Origin: Archangium lipolyticum
Lineage (GTDB): Bacteria > Myxococcota > Myxococcia > Myxococcales > Myxococcaceae
Direction: 5' to 3'
DNA: 64,000 bases
Assembly (NCBI RefSeq): GCF_024623785.1
Contig: NZ_JANKBZ010000001.1
Span: forward strand, 682,001 to 746,000
Part shown: in pieces, positions 16,307-26,909 of the stretch
How the letters are laid out: each line of letters begins with the position of its first letter
Numbering within the stretch: position 1 is the stretch's first letter
Notes under the pieces: model-generated
Seen by the model: only the letters and a program-made list of their open reading frames with translations
Database searches by the model: none
Told to the model about the DNA's origin: nothing
Position numbers and translations under genes: made by a program

Positions 16307-18259
16307 TTACGGGAGGACCTCCACCGAGGTGGCCGAGAGCTTCACCTTCACGTCGACGGAGTCTGGCCACACGTCCAGTTCGTCGACGATGCCGCTCTTG
16401 TTCACGCCCACGCGCAATGTGTACGTGCCATCCGGGATGTCCGTGATGTCCAGCCATTGGCACGGATAGTCCGCGGAGTACACGTCCGCCCAGCCCGGCG
16501 AGATGCCCTGTGACTCGTCCTCACGAATGGCCTGCGGTGTCGCGTCCCCACAGGAGGGCGTCAGGTCCACCAGGAAGAAGCCCTGCTTGCGGCCCACCGC
16601 CACCACCTCGCTCCTCGCATCGAGCAGCTCGTAGCTGGCGAACCCGCTGAGGTGATGGTGCTGGTGGCACGCGTCGAACTCGTAGAGGTCCGGCCGCTGC
16701 TCGGGGGATGGAATATGCACCGCCCCCGAGCCCAGGTTCTGGATGGAGACGCCGAAGCGCAGCAGGCGCCGGTTCCCGGGGGCCCCCACGCACCGCTCCG
16801 TCACCTCGCACGACTGCTCCGAGAAGCTTCGCGGTTCCACGTACAGCGTGCGCGCGAGGACGTCCGCGTCCACCGTCACGTCCGGTTTGCCCTCGCTCGA
16901 CAGCCCGCAGGACCTGGGCTCCTTCAGGAAGGGCGCGGACGGCCCGGACGGCACCCTGCCTCCGCCGAAGGCCACCACCCTCCCCGGCTGCGTCGCCTGC
17001 GTCGGCGCCAGCTGGTCCTGCGGTGGAGCCAGGCCCGCGAGGAGATCGGCGTATCCGTCCCCGTTGAGATCCCCGGCGCCCACCACCGCGTAGCGCACGT
17101 ACCCGGGGAAGCCCGGTCCCAGCGAGTCGCTCCTCGGCCAGGCCCATGCCGGGCGCAGCTCGGCGGAGAGCGCCTTCTGGGGGAAGAACGCGTACAGGCG
17201 CCCCATCGAGCCCAACAGGAACTCCGTCCGCTGGCCATCCCCGTCCAGGTCTCCCGCGAACATGGCCGCGCCGCCGAAGCCCGGAAACACCGCGTCCCCG
17301 AGGAGGTTCCAGATCGGCGCCGGCGAGACACCGCCCTCCGGCTGGAACAGGTGCACCTGCACGCGGCCCGCTCCGCTGAGGAGGACCTCGGGGTGTCCGT
17401 CTCCATCCTGATCCGGGAAGAACGCCGTCACGTCCTCGGGGGCATTCCAGACGCGTGAAGCCGACACGCCGCCCTCGCAGACTCCAGGCGCGTCCGGCCC
17501 GCATCCGGGGAAGAGCTCCGAGCCTTCCGCGGTCACGCGCAGCAGCTCCCCCCGCCCATCGCCATTGAGATCACCCGCCGGGATGACCCGCGCGGCGAGC
17601 TCCTGGAAGACCCGCACCTGGGTGAAGGGCTCCTGGGCACCGGGAGTGGCGCGAAGGATGTACGTCACCCTCCCCGCGCCCTGGGTCACGACGAGGTCAT
17701 CGAGCCCATCGCCATCCAGGTCGGAGAGGAAGCCAGACACATGGATGCCGAGGAACGGCACGCGGAACAGGGGCTCCTGGAGCACCGCGCGGAGCTCCTC
17801 GCCTCCCGCGAAGACGAGTGTCCCCGCGGACTGCGCCCGGACGAGGATGTCGGCGAAGCGATCTCCATTCACGTCGCCGATGGACACCACGCCGCCACGC
17901 CCGTTCGCGAACGGGTTGGGGTTGCGCCAGTCCAGCTCGGCGACGACGGGCTCGGAGGAGAAGGACGCCCCCTCGCCAGCGTAGAGGACCAGGTGGCCCT
18001 TGCCGGTCATCCCCGTGCACGGGGGCGCGGCGACCACCAGGTCCCACGTCCCATCCCCGTTCACGTCCCCGAGCGCGATGGAGTGACCGAAGCAGGACTG
18101 CCGGAGCGGCCCGGGCACCTCGATCGTCCAGAGTGGCTTTTCGGACAGGACGGGGGCCTCGCCCGGTGAAGGGTCCGGTGGCGGTTCGGGCTCCTGGGGA
18201 CGGCAACCCCCCCACATCGCCACCAGCGTGAGCGAGATGAGCACCCGGCGCATTCTCAT
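16307..18259 (-). CDS. Lipoprotein with FG-GAP propeller and bacterial lysyl oxidase domain
   Basis: 650 residues, starting at ATG 18259 with a G-rich SD about 8 bases upstream. A lipobox (MWGGC) places it in the envelope. Residues about 40-430 hold at least five FG-GAP/VCBS-type repeats (DVNGDG, DLDGDGLDD, DLNGDGRG, DQDGDGHP) that bind calcium in propellers. The C-terminal 200 residues are a lysyl oxidase domain, a copper amine oxidase that forms aldehydes on peptidyl lysine. It has the copper-site motif CHQHHH (about 529) and CQWLDITDIPDGTYTLRVGVN-like closing strands. Lys558 (GRK) and Tyr594 (DVY) match the pair that makes the lysyl tyrosylquinone cofactor in animals, and the spacing (36) is almost the same. 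Family call is secure; substrate unknown. Confidence 0.9.
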   Translation of the reverse strand: MRMRRVLISLTLVAMWGGCRPQEPEPPPDPSPGEAPVLSEKPLWTIEVPGPLRQSCFGHSIALGDVNGDGTWDLVVAAPPCTGMTGKGHLVLYAGEGASFSSEPVVAELDWRNPNPFANGRGGVVSIGDVNGDRFADILVRAQSAGTLVFAGGEELRAVLQEPLFRVPFLGIHVSGFLSDLDGDGLDDLVVTQGAGRVTYILRATPGAQEPFTQVRVFQELAARVIPAGDLNGDGRGELLRVTAEGSELFPGCGPDAPGVCEGGVSASRVWNAPEDVTAFFPDQDGDGHPEVLLSGAGRVQVHLFQPEGGVSPAPIWNLLGDAVFPGFGGAAMFAGDLDGDGQRTEFLLGSMGRLYAFFPQKALSAELRPAWAWPRSDSLGPGFPGYVRYAVVGAGDLNGDGYADLLAGLAPPQDQLAPTQATQPGRVVAFGGGRVPSGPSAPFLKEPRSCGLSSEGKPDVTVDADVLARTLYVEPRSFSEQSCEVTERCVGAPGNRRLLRFGVSIQNLGSGAVHIPSPEQRPDLYEFDACHQHHHLSGFASYELLDARSEVVAVGRKQGFFLVDLTPSCGDATPQAIREDESQGISPGWADVYSADYPCQWLDITDIPDGTYTLRVGVNKSGIVDELDVWPDSVDVKVKLSATSVEVLP

Positions 18260-18405
18260 GATCGACCCCCCTCGGAGCACGGACTCGTATCGGACCCGAC
18301 GCTACGTCCGCTCATGCTCCTACGACCCGTGGGAGAGACGACACGAGGCGCCCGTGGAAGGCGCCGCATATCGGACACGAGGCGCGTGCGTGCTATGCCC
18401 ATGTC

Positions 18406-19953
18406 ATGGCACAGGGGCCACAAACCTTTTCAGAGCTCTCGCAGTACACCCTCGATCGCCACTCCATCCGGTTGCTGCCAGAGCCGTTCTGCCGCCGCCA
18501 CACGGTGGTGGTGCTGGGCAGGTTCGACGCGAAGACGCCCGACGCCCCCGTCACCGTCGGCATGTTGGATCCCGACAACAAGACCCTGCGGCTGCGGCTC
18601 GCCGACATCCTCCAGCGGCCCATCCAGCCGGTGAAGCTCAACCGCTACGAGATCGACAAGGCGCTGGCGACCGGCTTCGGCACCGGGGCCCAGGCGAAGG
18701 CGGACATCGTCATCCGCGCGCGCCCCCCATCTCCGCATCCCCCCACGCCCGTCGAGCTCGTGGACGACATCCTCGCGGGCGCCCTCGAGCGCAAGGCGTC
18801 GGACATCCACATCGAGAGCTACCTCGATGACGTGGACCTGCGCTACCGCAGTGATGGCATCCTGCACCAGGCCTACACGGACATGGATCCCCAGACCGTG
18901 CAGGAGGTGGTGAGCCGCATCAAGGTGCTCGCCGGGATGGACATCACCGAGCGCCGCCGGCCCCAGGACGGTCGCATCCGCGCCGTCATCACCCGGGGCG
19001 AGGAGGAGCGGGTCCTCGACTTCCGCGTGAGTGTGGTGCCCAGCCCCGGTGGCGAGGACGTGGTCATCCGCGTGCTCGACTCGAGCGTGGGGCTCGTGCC
19101 CGTCAACAAGCTGGGCATGAACCCGGCCATGGAGACGCTCTTCCTCCAACTCCTCTCCAACCCCGAGGGCCTCATCCTCGTCACCGGTCCCACGGGCAGC
19201 GGCAAGACGACCACGCTCTACGGGGCGCTCGCGCAGCTCAACGATGGGCGCAAGAAGATCATCACCGCCGAGGATCCCATCGAGTACTACGTCCCCAAGG
19301 TGAACCAGAAGCAGGTCAGCCCGCAGATGAACCACGCGGCGCTGCTGCGAGCCCTGCTGCGGCAGGATCCGAACGTGATGCTCGTGGGGGAGATCCGCGA
19401 CCTGGAGACGGGCAGCATGGCGCTCAACGCCGCGGCCACCGGCCACGTCGTCCTCGGCACGCTCCACACCGCCGACGCCGTGGGCGCCGTGGGACGGCTG
19501 CGAGGCCTGGAGCTGGACGACTCGGACATCGCGGACTCGCTGCTCGCGGTGCTGGCGCAGCGGCTCGTGCGCCGCATCTGCCCGAGCTGCGTGGCGCCCG
19601 CCGAGCCCACCCGGAAGCAGAAGGAGGTGCTGGGCTCGCTGCTGGACGGCCTCCAGCCCCAGACCGGTCTCGGCTGCGAGGAGTGCCGCCACACCGGCTA
19701 CCGCGGGCGCACCGGCATCTACGAGCTGCTGGTGGTGGACGCGCCGATGCAGGATCTGATCGCCACTGGAGCCCACGGAGCCCAGCTCCGCCGTCACGCG
19801 CGTGAGCACGGCTTCCGCACCCTGGTCGAGGACGCGCTGGACAAGATCGCCGCCGGACAGACCACGCTCGCGGAGCTGGTGCGCGTGGTGCCCTACCGGC
19901 AGATCCTCACCCTCCGCGAGGAGCGACAGCAGGGCCGGGGTGTCGAGGACTGA
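18406..19953 (+). CDS. GspE/PulE-family type II secretion / type IV pilus-like ATPase
   Basis: 515 residues. N-terminal domain (about 1-120) followed by the hexameric secretion ATPase core: SDIHIE, Walker A GPTGSGKTT near 261, Asp box (AEDPIEY), Walker B-type VGEIRD, and a His box (GTLHTADA). A tetracysteine zinc element (CPSC about 392 and CEEC about 424) is typical of GspE. It powers assembly of an endopilus at the inner membrane. No other secretion genes (GspD, F, G) are nearby, so it is an orphan whose partners are elsewhere. It converges with the small gene downstream. Confidence 0.92.
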   Translation: MAQGPQTFSELSQYTLDRHSIRLLPEPFCRRHTVVVLGRFDAKTPDAPVTVGMLDPDNKTLRLRLADILQRPIQPVKLNRYEIDKALATGFGTGAQAKADIVIRARPPSPHPPTPVELVDDILAGALERKASDIHIESYLDDVDLRYRSDGILHQAYTDMDPQTVQEVVSRIKVLAGMDITERRRPQDGRIRAVITRGEEERVLDFRVSVVPSPGGEDVVIRVLDSSVGLVPVNKLGMNPAMETLFLQLLSNPEGLILVTGPTGSGKTTTLYGALAQLNDGRKKIITAEDPIEYYVPKVNQKQVSPQMNHAALLRALLRQDPNVMLVGEIRDLETGSMALNAAATGHVVLGTLHTADAVGAVGRLRGLELDDSDIADSLLAVLAQRLVRRICPSCVAPAEPTRKQKEVLGSLLDGLQPQTGLGCEECRHTGYRGRTGIYELLVVDAPMQDLIATGAHGAQLRRHAREHGFRTLVEDALDKIAAGQTTLAELVRVVPYRQILTLREERQQGRGVED

Positions 19954-19974
19954 GCGGTGTCCGCCCCGGGCCGC

Positions 19975-20268
19975 TCACCGGAGCAGGAGCACCAGCGCGG
20001 CCACCCCCAGCGCGAGGAGCACCAGCAGCACCCCGAGCGCCCGCGAGGGAAAGGCGGAGACGTTCAGGGAGGCGCGCACGGGCTTCCGGGGAAGGGGCTC
20101 GGGCGCCTCGTACGGTTCCTTCGAAATGCTCAACCGGAGCTGGACCGATGCGGACAGACCGCGCCCCAGGTCCTCGGGCCGCACCGGCTCTCCGTTGATG
20201 ATGAGACGGGGACGCCCGGGGGAGGCCGGTTCGGAAGTCTCGGTGGGCGGGGCGGGCGAAGCCGTCAT
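19975..20268 (-). CDS. Small tail-anchored membrane protein, unknown function
   Basis: 97 residues. A hydrophilic N-terminus (about 1-75) with a short folded-looking part (LIINGEPVRPEDLGRGLSASVQLRLSI) is followed by one C-terminal transmembrane helix (about 78-96, LGVLLVLLALGVAALVLLL) ending in Arg. There is no signal peptide, so a C-in tail-anchored topology is likely. No family is recognised. It is supported as a gene by the coherent topology and by filling the space between two convergent/divergent neighbours; it could be a chance frame. Confidence 0.5.
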   Translation of the reverse strand: MTASPAPPTETSEPASPGRPRLIINGEPVRPEDLGRGLSASVQLRLSISKEPYEAPEPLPRKPVRASLNVSAFPSRALGVLLVLLALGVAALVLLLR

Positions 20269-20425
20269 CTGCCTCCCACTCTAACCCGCGGGAGGGAACA
20301 AGCTACTTGCCTGGAGCCGGAGCGGGGGTGGGAGCGTCGCCCGGCGTACTCCCCTTCTCCGGCCATTGCCCACGGGAGGCATCACAATCCCGGCGCGCTC
20401 CCCTGCCCGGCGTTAATCTCGGGGC

Positions 20426-21085
20426 ATGTGGCGGATCCTCAACCCCAACAAGCTGAAGATGCCCTCCGCGGAGGAGGCCCTGCCGGGCCGTTCCACGCGG
20501 ATGCAGGTTCCCAAGAAGCACTTCGTCAACGGCGCGCCGTTGGAGCCCCCCTTCCCCGAGGGCCTGGAGCAGGCCGTGTTCGGGCTGGGCTGTTTCTGGG
20601 GCGCCGAGCGCAAGTTCTGGCAGACGCCCGGGGTGTACTCGACCTCGGTCGGCTATGCCGGAGGCCACACTCCCAACCCCACCTATGAAGAGGTGTGCTC
20701 GGGCCGCACGGGGCACACCGAGGTGGTGCTGGTGGTGTACGACCCGAAGAAGGTCTCCTTCGAGACGCTCCTGAAGGTCTTCTGGGAGAGCCACGATCCG
20801 ACGCAGGGCATGCGCCAGGGCAACGACGTGGGGACCCAGTACCGCTCGGCCATCTACTGGTACACGGACGCGCAGAGGAAGGCGGTCGAGGCCTCGCGCG
20901 AGGCCTACCAGAAGGTGCTCGGCGCGGCGGGCTACGACACCATCACCACGGAAGTGCGCCAGGCGCCCGAGTACTACTACGCCGAGGACTACCACCAGCA
21001 GTACCTGGCGAAGAACCCGAACGGGTACTGCGGTCTGGGCGGCACGGGGGTGAGCTGCCCCGTGGGCGTGGCCGCCGCGCCCTAA
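20426..21085 (+). CDS. msrA: Peptide methionine-S-sulfoxide reductase MsrA
   Basis: 219 residues. Reduces methionine-S-sulfoxide in proteins with thioredoxin as donor. The catalytic Cys56 is in GCFWG; GYAGG, the YRSAIYW core and the EDYHQQYL segment are conserved. C-terminal Cys residues in [13 protein letters not shown] supply resolving thiols. It has about 45 residues before the core, slightly long for a cytoplasmic form, with no signal peptide. The stop overlaps the stop of the convergent permease gene by 4 bases (21082-21085). Confidence 0.96.
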   Translation: MWRILNPNKLKMPSAEEALPGRSTRMQVPKKHFVNGAPLEPPFPEGLEQAVFGLGCFWGAERKFWQTPGVYSTSVGYAGGHTPNPTYEEVCSGRTGHTEVVLVVYDPKKVSFETLLKVFWESHDPTQGMRQGNDVGTQYRSAIYWYTDAQRKAVEASREAYQKVLGAAGYDTITTEVRQAPEYYYAEDYHQQYLAKNPNGYCGLGGTGVSCPVGVAAAP

Positions 21086-22335
21086 TCCGCGCGCATGGCC
21101 TCCACAGGATCCAACCTCGCGGCACGCGCCGCGGGGTAGATGCCGAACACCAGGCCCACGCCCGAGCTCATCACCAGCGAGAGCATCACCGCCCAGCCGG
21201 GCACCACGGTGTTGAAGCCCAGCACCCAGCGCGAGAGGAAGGCCAGTCCGAAGCCCAGCCCCACGCCGATGGAGCCACCCAGCAGCGACAGCATCACCGC
21301 CTCGGTGGCGAACTGCCCGAGGATGCGCCACTTGCGCGCCCCCAGCGCCTTGCGGATGCCGATCTCCTTCGTCCGCTCCGTCACCGACACCAGCATGATG
21401 TTGAGGATGCCGATGCCGCCCACCACGAGCGACAGCAGGCACACCCCGAAGCTGGCGATCGTGATCACCTGGGACAGACTGTTGAAGGTCTCGGTCATCG
21501 ACTCGTTGGTGCGCACCTCGAAGTCGTTGGGCTCCAGCGGCGCCACGTCGCGGCGGCGGCGCAGCAGGTTCGTCACCTCGTCCTGCGCCTTCTGGAGCAG
21601 ATCGGGCTCCAGCGCCTGCACGGACAGGCCCACCGAGCGCACCTTGCCGTAGAGCTGCTCGTACGCGCGCATGGGCATGATGATCAGGTTGTCCATGCTC
21701 TGCATGCCCAGGAAGCTGCCGCGCCGCTGCAGCACACCCACCACGGTGAAGGGCCGGCCCTTGATGCGGATCTCCTGGCCTATCGGCTCCATGGCCGGGA
21801 AGAGCGCGTCCACCACGTCCACGCCCACCACCGCCACCTGCCGCCCATCCACCGCGTCCACCTCGCCGAAGAAGCGCCCCTTGGCGATGGTGATGCCGCT
21901 GGTGTCGATGTAACTGGGCGTGGCGCCCGTGATGCGCACCGACGGGCGCGTCTCCGTGGTGGAGGTGGACACCTTCTGCCCACCCTCGGTGTCCGCCGCG
22001 GACACCGTGCCCACCGAGGGGCAGGACTCCTGGATGGCCCGGAGATCCTCCAGCGTCAGGTCCTTGCGCTTGGCGTACTTCTGCCAGTTCACCCGGCCGA
22101 AGCCCGAGGGCCACTTGCTCACCTGGAAGGTGTTGGCGCCCAGCTGGGACAGATCGTTGTTCACCTTGAGGCGCAAGCCCTCGATGAGCGCCATCATGGT
22201 GATGACCGTCGTCACGCCGATGACGATGCCCAGCAGCGTCAGCAGCGAGCGCAACGGGTTGCCCAGAAAGGTGCCCAGGGCCAGGCGCAGGTTGTCGGCC
22301 ACCGCCAGCAGGTTGGCCTCGAAGCGTCGGAACAT
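21082..22335 (-). CDS. MacB-type ABC transporter permease (second of two)
   Basis: 417 residues. FtsX/MacB-like permease: one N-terminal transmembrane helix (about 20-42), a large periplasmic MacB_PCD domain (about 50-280), and three C-terminal helices with the [22 protein letters not shown] signature that couples to the ATPase. The ATPase is a separate polypeptide. The reading frame stays open far upstream inside the ATPase gene, but the ATG at 22335, 8 bp after the previous stop, begins a proper MacB N-terminus. Last gene of the exporter operon; function is probably export of a peptide, lipid or drug to the outer membrane channel. Confidence 0.92.
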   Translation of the reverse strand: MFRRFEANLLAVADNLRLALGTFLGNPLRSLLTLLGIVIGVTTVITMMALIEGLRLKVNNDLSQLGANTFQVSKWPSGFGRVNWQKYAKRKDLTLEDLRAIQESCPSVGTVSAADTEGGQKVSTSTTETRPSVRITGATPSYIDTSGITIAKGRFFGEVDAVDGRQVAVVGVDVVDALFPAMEPIGQEIRIKGRPFTVVGVLQRRGSFLGMQSMDNLIIMPMRAYEQLYGKVRSVGLSVQALEPDLLQKAQDEVTNLLRRRRDVAPLEPNDFEVRTNESMTETFNSLSQVITIASFGVCLLSLVVGGIGILNIMLVSVTERTKEIGIRKALGARKWRILGQFATEAVMLSLLGGSIGVGLGFGLAFLSRWVLGFNTVVPGWAVMLSLVMSSGVGLVFGIYPAARAARLDPVEAMRAD

Positions 22336-22343
22336 GGGTGTGC

Positions 22344-23576
22344 TCACTCGTAGCGAAGCGCTTCCACGGGGTCCAGGTTGGCGGCTCGCGCCGCCGGCCA
22401 GATGCCGAACAGCAGCCCCACCAGCGCGGCGAAGCCCACTCCGCCGAAGACGGTCATCAACTGCACGTCCGCCGCCAGCGGGGAGATCAGGGACACCACC
22501 TTCGCCGTCCCCAATCCCACCACCGTCCCCAACAGTCCGCCCACCGCGGACACCGCGGAGGCTTCCATGAGGAACTGCAGCACGATGGTGCGCTTGCGCG
22601 CCCCGAGCGCCCGCCGGATGCCGATCTCCCGTGTCCGCTCGCGCACCGACACCAGCATGATGTTCATGATGCCGATGCCACCCACCAGCAGGGTGATGAG
22701 ACCCACTCCCATCGCCACGCCGTAGAGCGCCCCGGTGAGCTGCTGATACGTCTGGGCCAGCATCTCCGGGCGGTTGATGGAGAAGTCGTCCGGGGTCCCC
22801 GGCGGAGTGTTCCGCACGCGGCGCAGGATACCCACGAGCTGGTCCTCCGCCTTGTGCATGTCCTCCGAGTTCTCGATGGACATGGCGATGTTGAAGCCCC
22901 GGCTCTTGCCGAACGTATTGAAGAACGTCTTGAAGGGCACGAACACCACCAGATCCTGATCCTCGTCCAGCAGCTTGCCCTTGCGCGCCAGCGTGCCCAC
23001 CACCAGGAAGGAACGGCCCTCGACGCGGATGGAGCGGCCAATGGGATTCAACCCCGGGAACAGCCCCTCGGCCACCGAGGCGCCGAGGACCGCCACCGGC
23101 CGCGTGACGGCGTCGTCCGCTTCGGTGAGGAAGCGCCCGGCCGTCACTTCGTAGCTGGCGACGGTGAGGTACTCGTGCGTCACTCCGGAAAGGTCCACCG
23201 CCGAGAGCTGCTCGCCTCCGAAGCTCACGTCCGCGTTGCGGCCCACCACGGGCGAGATGCCGGAGAGGTAGGTCGACTGCGTGCGGATCTGCTCCAGCTG
23301 CGGCAGGGTGAAGTTCTTCCGGTTGCGGTACCGCCACCAGTCCCCCGTCATGACCCAGGGGTACTTGGAGACGTAGAGGGTGTTGGAGCCCAGGGAGGCC
23401 AGCTGCTTCTCGAAGGAGCTGTTGAGTCCCTGGATGATGCCGACGATGGCCAGCAGCGTGGCCACGCCGATGCCAATGCCCACCGTGGTGAGCACCGTGC
23501 GCATCCGGTTGGCCCCGAGCGAGTAGAGCGCGATGCGCGCCCCCTCGAGCACATCCACTCGCGCCGTGCCCTTCAT
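22344..23576 (-). CDS. MacB-type ABC transporter permease (first of two)
   Basis: 410 residues with the same layout as the downstream permease: N-terminal helix ([23 protein letters not shown]), periplasmic domain with a Trp/Tyr-rich insertion near residue 75, and three C-terminal helices with [22 protein letters not shown]. The two permeases are clearly divergent rather than recent duplicates, so they likely form a heterodimer. The ATG overlaps the ATPase stop by 4 bases (23573-23576), indicating translational coupling and a fixed ATPase-permease ratio. Confidence 0.92.
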   Translation of the reverse strand: MKGTARVDVLEGARIALYSLGANRMRTVLTTVGIGIGVATLLAIVGIIQGLNSSFEKQLASLGSNTLYVSKYPWVMTGDWWRYRNRKNFTLPQLEQIRTQSTYLSGISPVVGRNADVSFGGEQLSAVDLSGVTHEYLTVASYEVTAGRFLTEADDAVTRPVAVLGASVAEGLFPGLNPIGRSIRVEGRSFLVVGTLARKGKLLDEDQDLVVFVPFKTFFNTFGKSRGFNIAMSIENSEDMHKAEDQLVGILRRVRNTPPGTPDDFSINRPEMLAQTYQQLTGALYGVAMGVGLITLLVGGIGIMNIMLVSVRERTREIGIRRALGARKRTIVLQFLMEASAVSAVGGLLGTVVGLGTAKVVSLISPLAADVQLMTVFGGVGFAALVGLLFGIWPAARAANLDPVEALRYE

Positions 23577-24337
23577 GCGCCCCCCGCGGCCTGGGCCGGC
23601 GGCGCGTGCGTGTCACCGTGGGCCACCTCGCGCCCCACGCCGTCCGCGACGATCTGCCCGTCACTGAGCCGGATGGCCCGCGGGCAGCGCGCCGCCAGCT
23701 TCGGCTCGTGCGTGACGAGCACCAGCGTGTTGCCCGCGCGGTGCAGCTCCTCGAAGAGCCGGACGATCTCCTCGCCCGTGGCCGAGTCCAGGTTGCCCGT
23801 GGGCTCGTCCGCCAGGAGCATGGAGGGCTCGGCCACCAGCGCCCGGGCGATGGCCACGCGCTGGCGCTGACCACCCGACAGCTCGTTGGGCCTGTGGTGC
23901 ATGCGGTGATCCAGGTGCACCTTGGCCAGCGCGGCCTTGGCCCGCTCGCGCCGCTCCTTGGCCCGGATGCCCCGGTACACCAGCGGCAGCTCCACGTTGG
24001 CGAGCGCCGTCTCGCGGGGCAGCAGCTGGAACGTCTGGAAGATGAAGCCGATCTCCACGTTGCGCACGATGGCCAGCTCATCGTCCGTCATGCGCGACAC
24101 GTCCTTGTTGTTGAGCAGGTACCGGCCGCTGCTGGGCGTATCCAGGCAGCCCAGCACGTTCATCAGCGTGCTCTTGCCCGAGCCGGACTGGCCGATGATG
24201 GCCACCCACTCGCCGCGCGAGATGCCGAAGGAGACGCCTCGCAGCGCGCGCACCTCCTCGCCGCCCACGTGGAAGACCCGGGTGACGTCCTGCACATCGA
24301 TGAGCCAGGGGCTCCTGGCGCCGTTGGCCTCGCTCAC
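23573..24337 (-). CDS. MacB/LolD-type ABC transporter ATP-binding protein
   Basis: 254 residues. Complete ABC ATPase: Walker [11 protein letters not shown]-loop in IFQTFQLL, signature LSGGQRQR, Walker [13 protein letters not shown] and switch His in VTHEPKLA. The NLD after Walker B and [15 protein letters not shown] are typical of the LolD/MacB subfamily. A nonconserved tail of about 25 residues follows. It energises the two separate permeases, unlike E. coli MacB where both parts are fused. Overlaps both neighbours by 4 bases. Confidence 0.95.
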   Translation of the reverse strand: MSEANGARSPWLIDVQDVTRVFHVGGEEVRALRGVSFGISRGEWVAIIGQSGSGKSTLMNVLGCLDTPSSGRYLLNNKDVSRMTDDELAIVRNVEIGFIFQTFQLLPRETALANVELPLVYRGIRAKERRERAKAALAKVHLDHRMHHRPNELSGGQRQRVAIARALVAEPSMLLADEPTGNLDSATGEEIVRLFEELHRAGNTLVLVTHEPKLAARCPRAIRLSDGQIVADGVGREVAHGDTHAPPAQAAGGA

Positions 24338-25590
24338 GACTTCTTCCCACCCGGACCGCCCTGCTGCGGCTCGCGGATCGCATCGCCGTGCTTGAGTTCC
24401 TTGGACAGCGTGCGGTACGGGCCCTCCACCACCCGGTCCTCCGGCTGGATGCCCTCGAGGATCTCCAGGTCCGTGTCGGAGGCGATGCCCGTGCGCACCC
24501 GGCGCAGCTGCACCTTGTTGTCCGCGTCCACCACGAAGACGACCTTGGCCAGCGTCTCCGCGCGGCGGGCCACCGCCAGGCCCCCGCCCTCCACCGCCGG
24601 CTTGTAGTCCGGCAGGCTCTTCTCCGGACGCACCGTCACCGACTGGATGGGGACGAGCACCGTGTCGTCATGCGTCTCGGCGGAGATGCGCACCTCGGCG
24701 CTCATGCCCGGCAGCACCCGAGGCGGCCTCGAGCTGAGCGCCACCGTCACCGGGAAGGTCGTCACCTCCGCCTCCGTGCCCGGGTTCTTGATGAGCGCCT
24801 TCTGGGCGATCTCCACCACCGAGCCCTGGTAGGACTCGCCCTCCAGCGCGTCCACGGAGATCTCCGCGGGCTGGCCGGGCTTGAGGTGCACCACCTCGTG
24901 CTCGCCCACCTCGAACTTCACCTCCATGATGTTGAGCGCGGCGATCGTCATCACCACGTCCTCGGAGAGGTCCGAGCCACGCACCCGCTCGCCCACCTCG
25001 CGCGACAGCTCGATGACGTTGCCGTCGATGGGCGACAGCATCGTCGTCTTGGAGAGGTTCGTCTGGGCCTCGTCATACACGGCGGAGGACTGGGCCAGGC
25101 GCTGCTGGGCCGCCCCCACCCGCCCCAAGGCCGAGTCCCGGGCCGCCTTGGCCTGCTCCACCTCGGCCGCCGAAGCCAGGCCCTTCTTTCCCAGCTCCTC
25201 CACGCGGGCGAGCTCCGCCGAGGTGCGGTCCGCCTCCACCTGGGCCACCTGCAGCTCCGAGCGCGCCGCGTTCTGGGCCGCCAGCGCCTGCTTCACCGAC
25301 GCCTCGTACCGCTTCCGGTCGATGCGGCCGAGCACCTGGCCCTTCGTCACCCGATCCCCTTCCTTCACCAGCAGCTCCATCAGGTCGCCGGAGAGGCTGG
25401 AGGAGATCTTCACCGTGGTGGCCGCCTGCACCTTGCCAGCACCGGTGATGGTGCGGGTAACGGAGCCCTTGCGGGCCTTCGTCACCTGTACCTCCACCAT
25501 GGGAGGGGGCCGGTCCTTGAGCCCACCAGCGGTGATGGCCGCCCCACCGAGGAACAGTCCGCCTGCGATCGCCGCCTTCCACCACTTCAT
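24334..25590 (-). CDS. MacA/HlyD-family periplasmic adaptor of tripartite exporter
   Basis: 418 residues. One N-terminal membrane anchor (about 5-22), then a biotinyl-lipoyl half-motif ([32 protein letters not shown]-like), a long coiled-coil hairpin of about 95 residues rich in Ala/Glu/Lys, the second lipoyl half (SPIDGNVI), and beta-barrel and membrane-proximal domains. It links the inner-membrane ABC complex with the outer-membrane TolC channel. The start codon is 4 bases inside the end of the TolC gene (ATGA), and the stop overlaps the ATPase start. Confidence 0.93.
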   Translation of the reverse strand: MKWWKAAIAGGLFLGGAAITAGGLKDRPPPMVEVQVTKARKGSVTRTITGAGKVQAATTVKISSSLSGDLMELLVKEGDRVTKGQVLGRIDRKRYEASVKQALAAQNAARSELQVAQVEADRTSAELARVEELGKKGLASAAEVEQAKAARDSALGRVGAAQQRLAQSSAVYDEAQTNLSKTTMLSPIDGNVIELSREVGERVRGSDLSEDVVMTIAALNIMEVKFEVGEHEVVHLKPGQPAEISVDALEGESYQGSVVEIAQKALIKNPGTEAEVTTFPVTVALSSRPPRVLPGMSAEVRISAETHDDTVLVPIQSVTVRPEKSLPDYKPAVEGGGLAVARRAETLAKVVFVVDADNKVQLRRVRTGIASDTDLEILEGIQPEDRVVEGPYRTLSKELKHGDAIREPQQGGPGGKKS

Positions 25591-26909
25591 TTCGCTTCTC
25601 CCGGGGCCAGAGTGCCCATGGCCCGCATCAATCCGAAGCGGGCGATTTCGACGTTGATCCGATTCTCCAACAGGGTCAGCTCGGCCTGCGTGAGCTTGAG
25701 CTGCGCGTCGCGCACCTCCAACGTCGAGCTGACGCCCGCGTTGAAGCGCTCCTCGGCGAGCGTGAGGGCGTCGGCGGCCGCCTTGCGGTTGGCCTCGGCC
25801 AGCTCCGTGGAGGTGATCTGCGCCTGCAGCGTCACGTGTGCCTGGCGCACCGCGCCCTCCAGCTCGCGCTCGTTCTGCTGCAGATTCAGCTCCGCCACCC
25901 GGCTCTGGTACTCAGCCCGGCGCGTCTGCGCCTGTGTGGAGAAGCCGTTGAAGAGATCCCACGACAAGGAGATGCCCCCGGACGCGGAGTTCTGCCGCCG
26001 CAGCGAGGAGAAGACGACCCCCGGGGTCGAACCACTGCGCGAGAAGCGGCCCTGGAGGGAGACGCGCGGCAGGTAGCCGGCATTGGCGATGCTCTCCTGC
26101 AGCTCCGCCGCGCGCAGCCGCTGGCGCAGCGCCGCCAGCAGGGGCCGGCGGGTCCTCGCCTCCTGCAGCACCTGCTCCAGCGAGGGCGCCGGCGCCGGAA
26201 GCTGGCCGAGCACGCCCGGATCCACCGCCTCCACGGCCTCCGCGCCCGGCATGGCCAGCCACGTCGCCAGCCGCGCTTGATCCGTGGCGAGCTGCGACTG
26301 CCGCGCCACCACGGCGAGGCGGTCATTGCCCAGGTTCACCTGCGCGGACAGCTCCTCGGCCTTGCCCACCCGGCCCGCCTGGAAGAGCGCCCGGGCGCGC
26401 TCGAGCTGCTCCTCGCTGCGCCGCACGTTGGCCTCCAGCACCTGGATGGTCGCCTGGGTGCGGAAGAGCGTGTAGAAGCGCTGGATGCCCTCCAGCTCGG
26501 AGGTGTCCTGCTGCTCGAGCGCCTCGCCCCGCTGCGCTTCCAACTGCGCCCCGCTCTGGGACAGCCGCGCCCAGACGGCCCGGTCATAGACGAGCTGGGA
26601 GAGGGTGAGGCCGAGATTGAAGCCGGTGGCCGTATTCGCGGTGGTCTCGCCCTCGGTCTGCTCGAAGACACCGGGCGCGACTTCCGTGACGTTATAGGCG
26701 AGCCGGGGGCCGGCATAGCTCGCGTTCGCCTCCACCCCGAACCCCAGCTGGGGCAGCAGCGACGAGCGCGCGATGCGCACGTCCTGCTCGGCGGAGGAGA
26801 CCTGCAACAGGGCGGTCAGCGCCTGGACGTTCTCCCGGCTCCGGGCCCGGGCATCCTCCAGCGTCACGGGAGTGGCGGCGAGCACCGCGGCGAGCACGAG
26901 CGCGCTCAT
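25587..26909 (-). CDS. TolC-family outer membrane efflux protein
   Basis: 440 residues with an N-terminal signal (MSALVLAAVLAATP). Two internally similar halves of long amphipathic helices with strands, as in TolC: LEDARARSRENVQAL at the start, and in the second half SWDLFNGF followed by long Glu/Ala/Gln-rich helices and the AGVSSTLEVRDAQLKLTQAEL block. It forms the trimeric outer-membrane duct of the exporter. I start at the ATG overlapping the YIP1 stop by 4 bases; the upstream extension of the frame reads through that gene and is not coding. Confidence 0.93.
   Translation of the reverse strand: MSALVLAAVLAATPVTLEDARARSRENVQALTALLQVSSAEQDVRIARSSLLPQLGFGVEANASYAGPRLAYNVTEVAPGVFEQTEGETTANTATGFNLGLTLSQLVYDRAVWARLSQSGAQLEAQRGEALEQQDTSELEGIQRFYTLFRTQATIQVLEANVRRSEEQLERARALFQAGRVGKAEELSAQVNLGNDRLAVVARQSQLATDQARLATWLAMPGAEAVEAVDPGVLGQLPAPAPSLEQVLQEARTRRPLLAALRQRLRAAELQESIANAGYLPRVSLQGRFSRSGSTPGVVFSSLRRQNSASGGISLSWDLFNGFSTQAQTRRAEYQSRVAELNLQQNERELEGAVRQAHVTLQAQITSTELAEANRKAAADALTLAEERFNAGVSSTLEVRDAQLKLTQAELTLLENRINVEIARFGLMRAMGTLAPGEAK

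Noticed and set aside
22336-24081. Long N-terminal extension of the second permease frame
   Set aside because: The frame is open by chance through the first permease and ATPase genes; the true MacB N-terminus starts at ATG 22335 right after the upstream stop.
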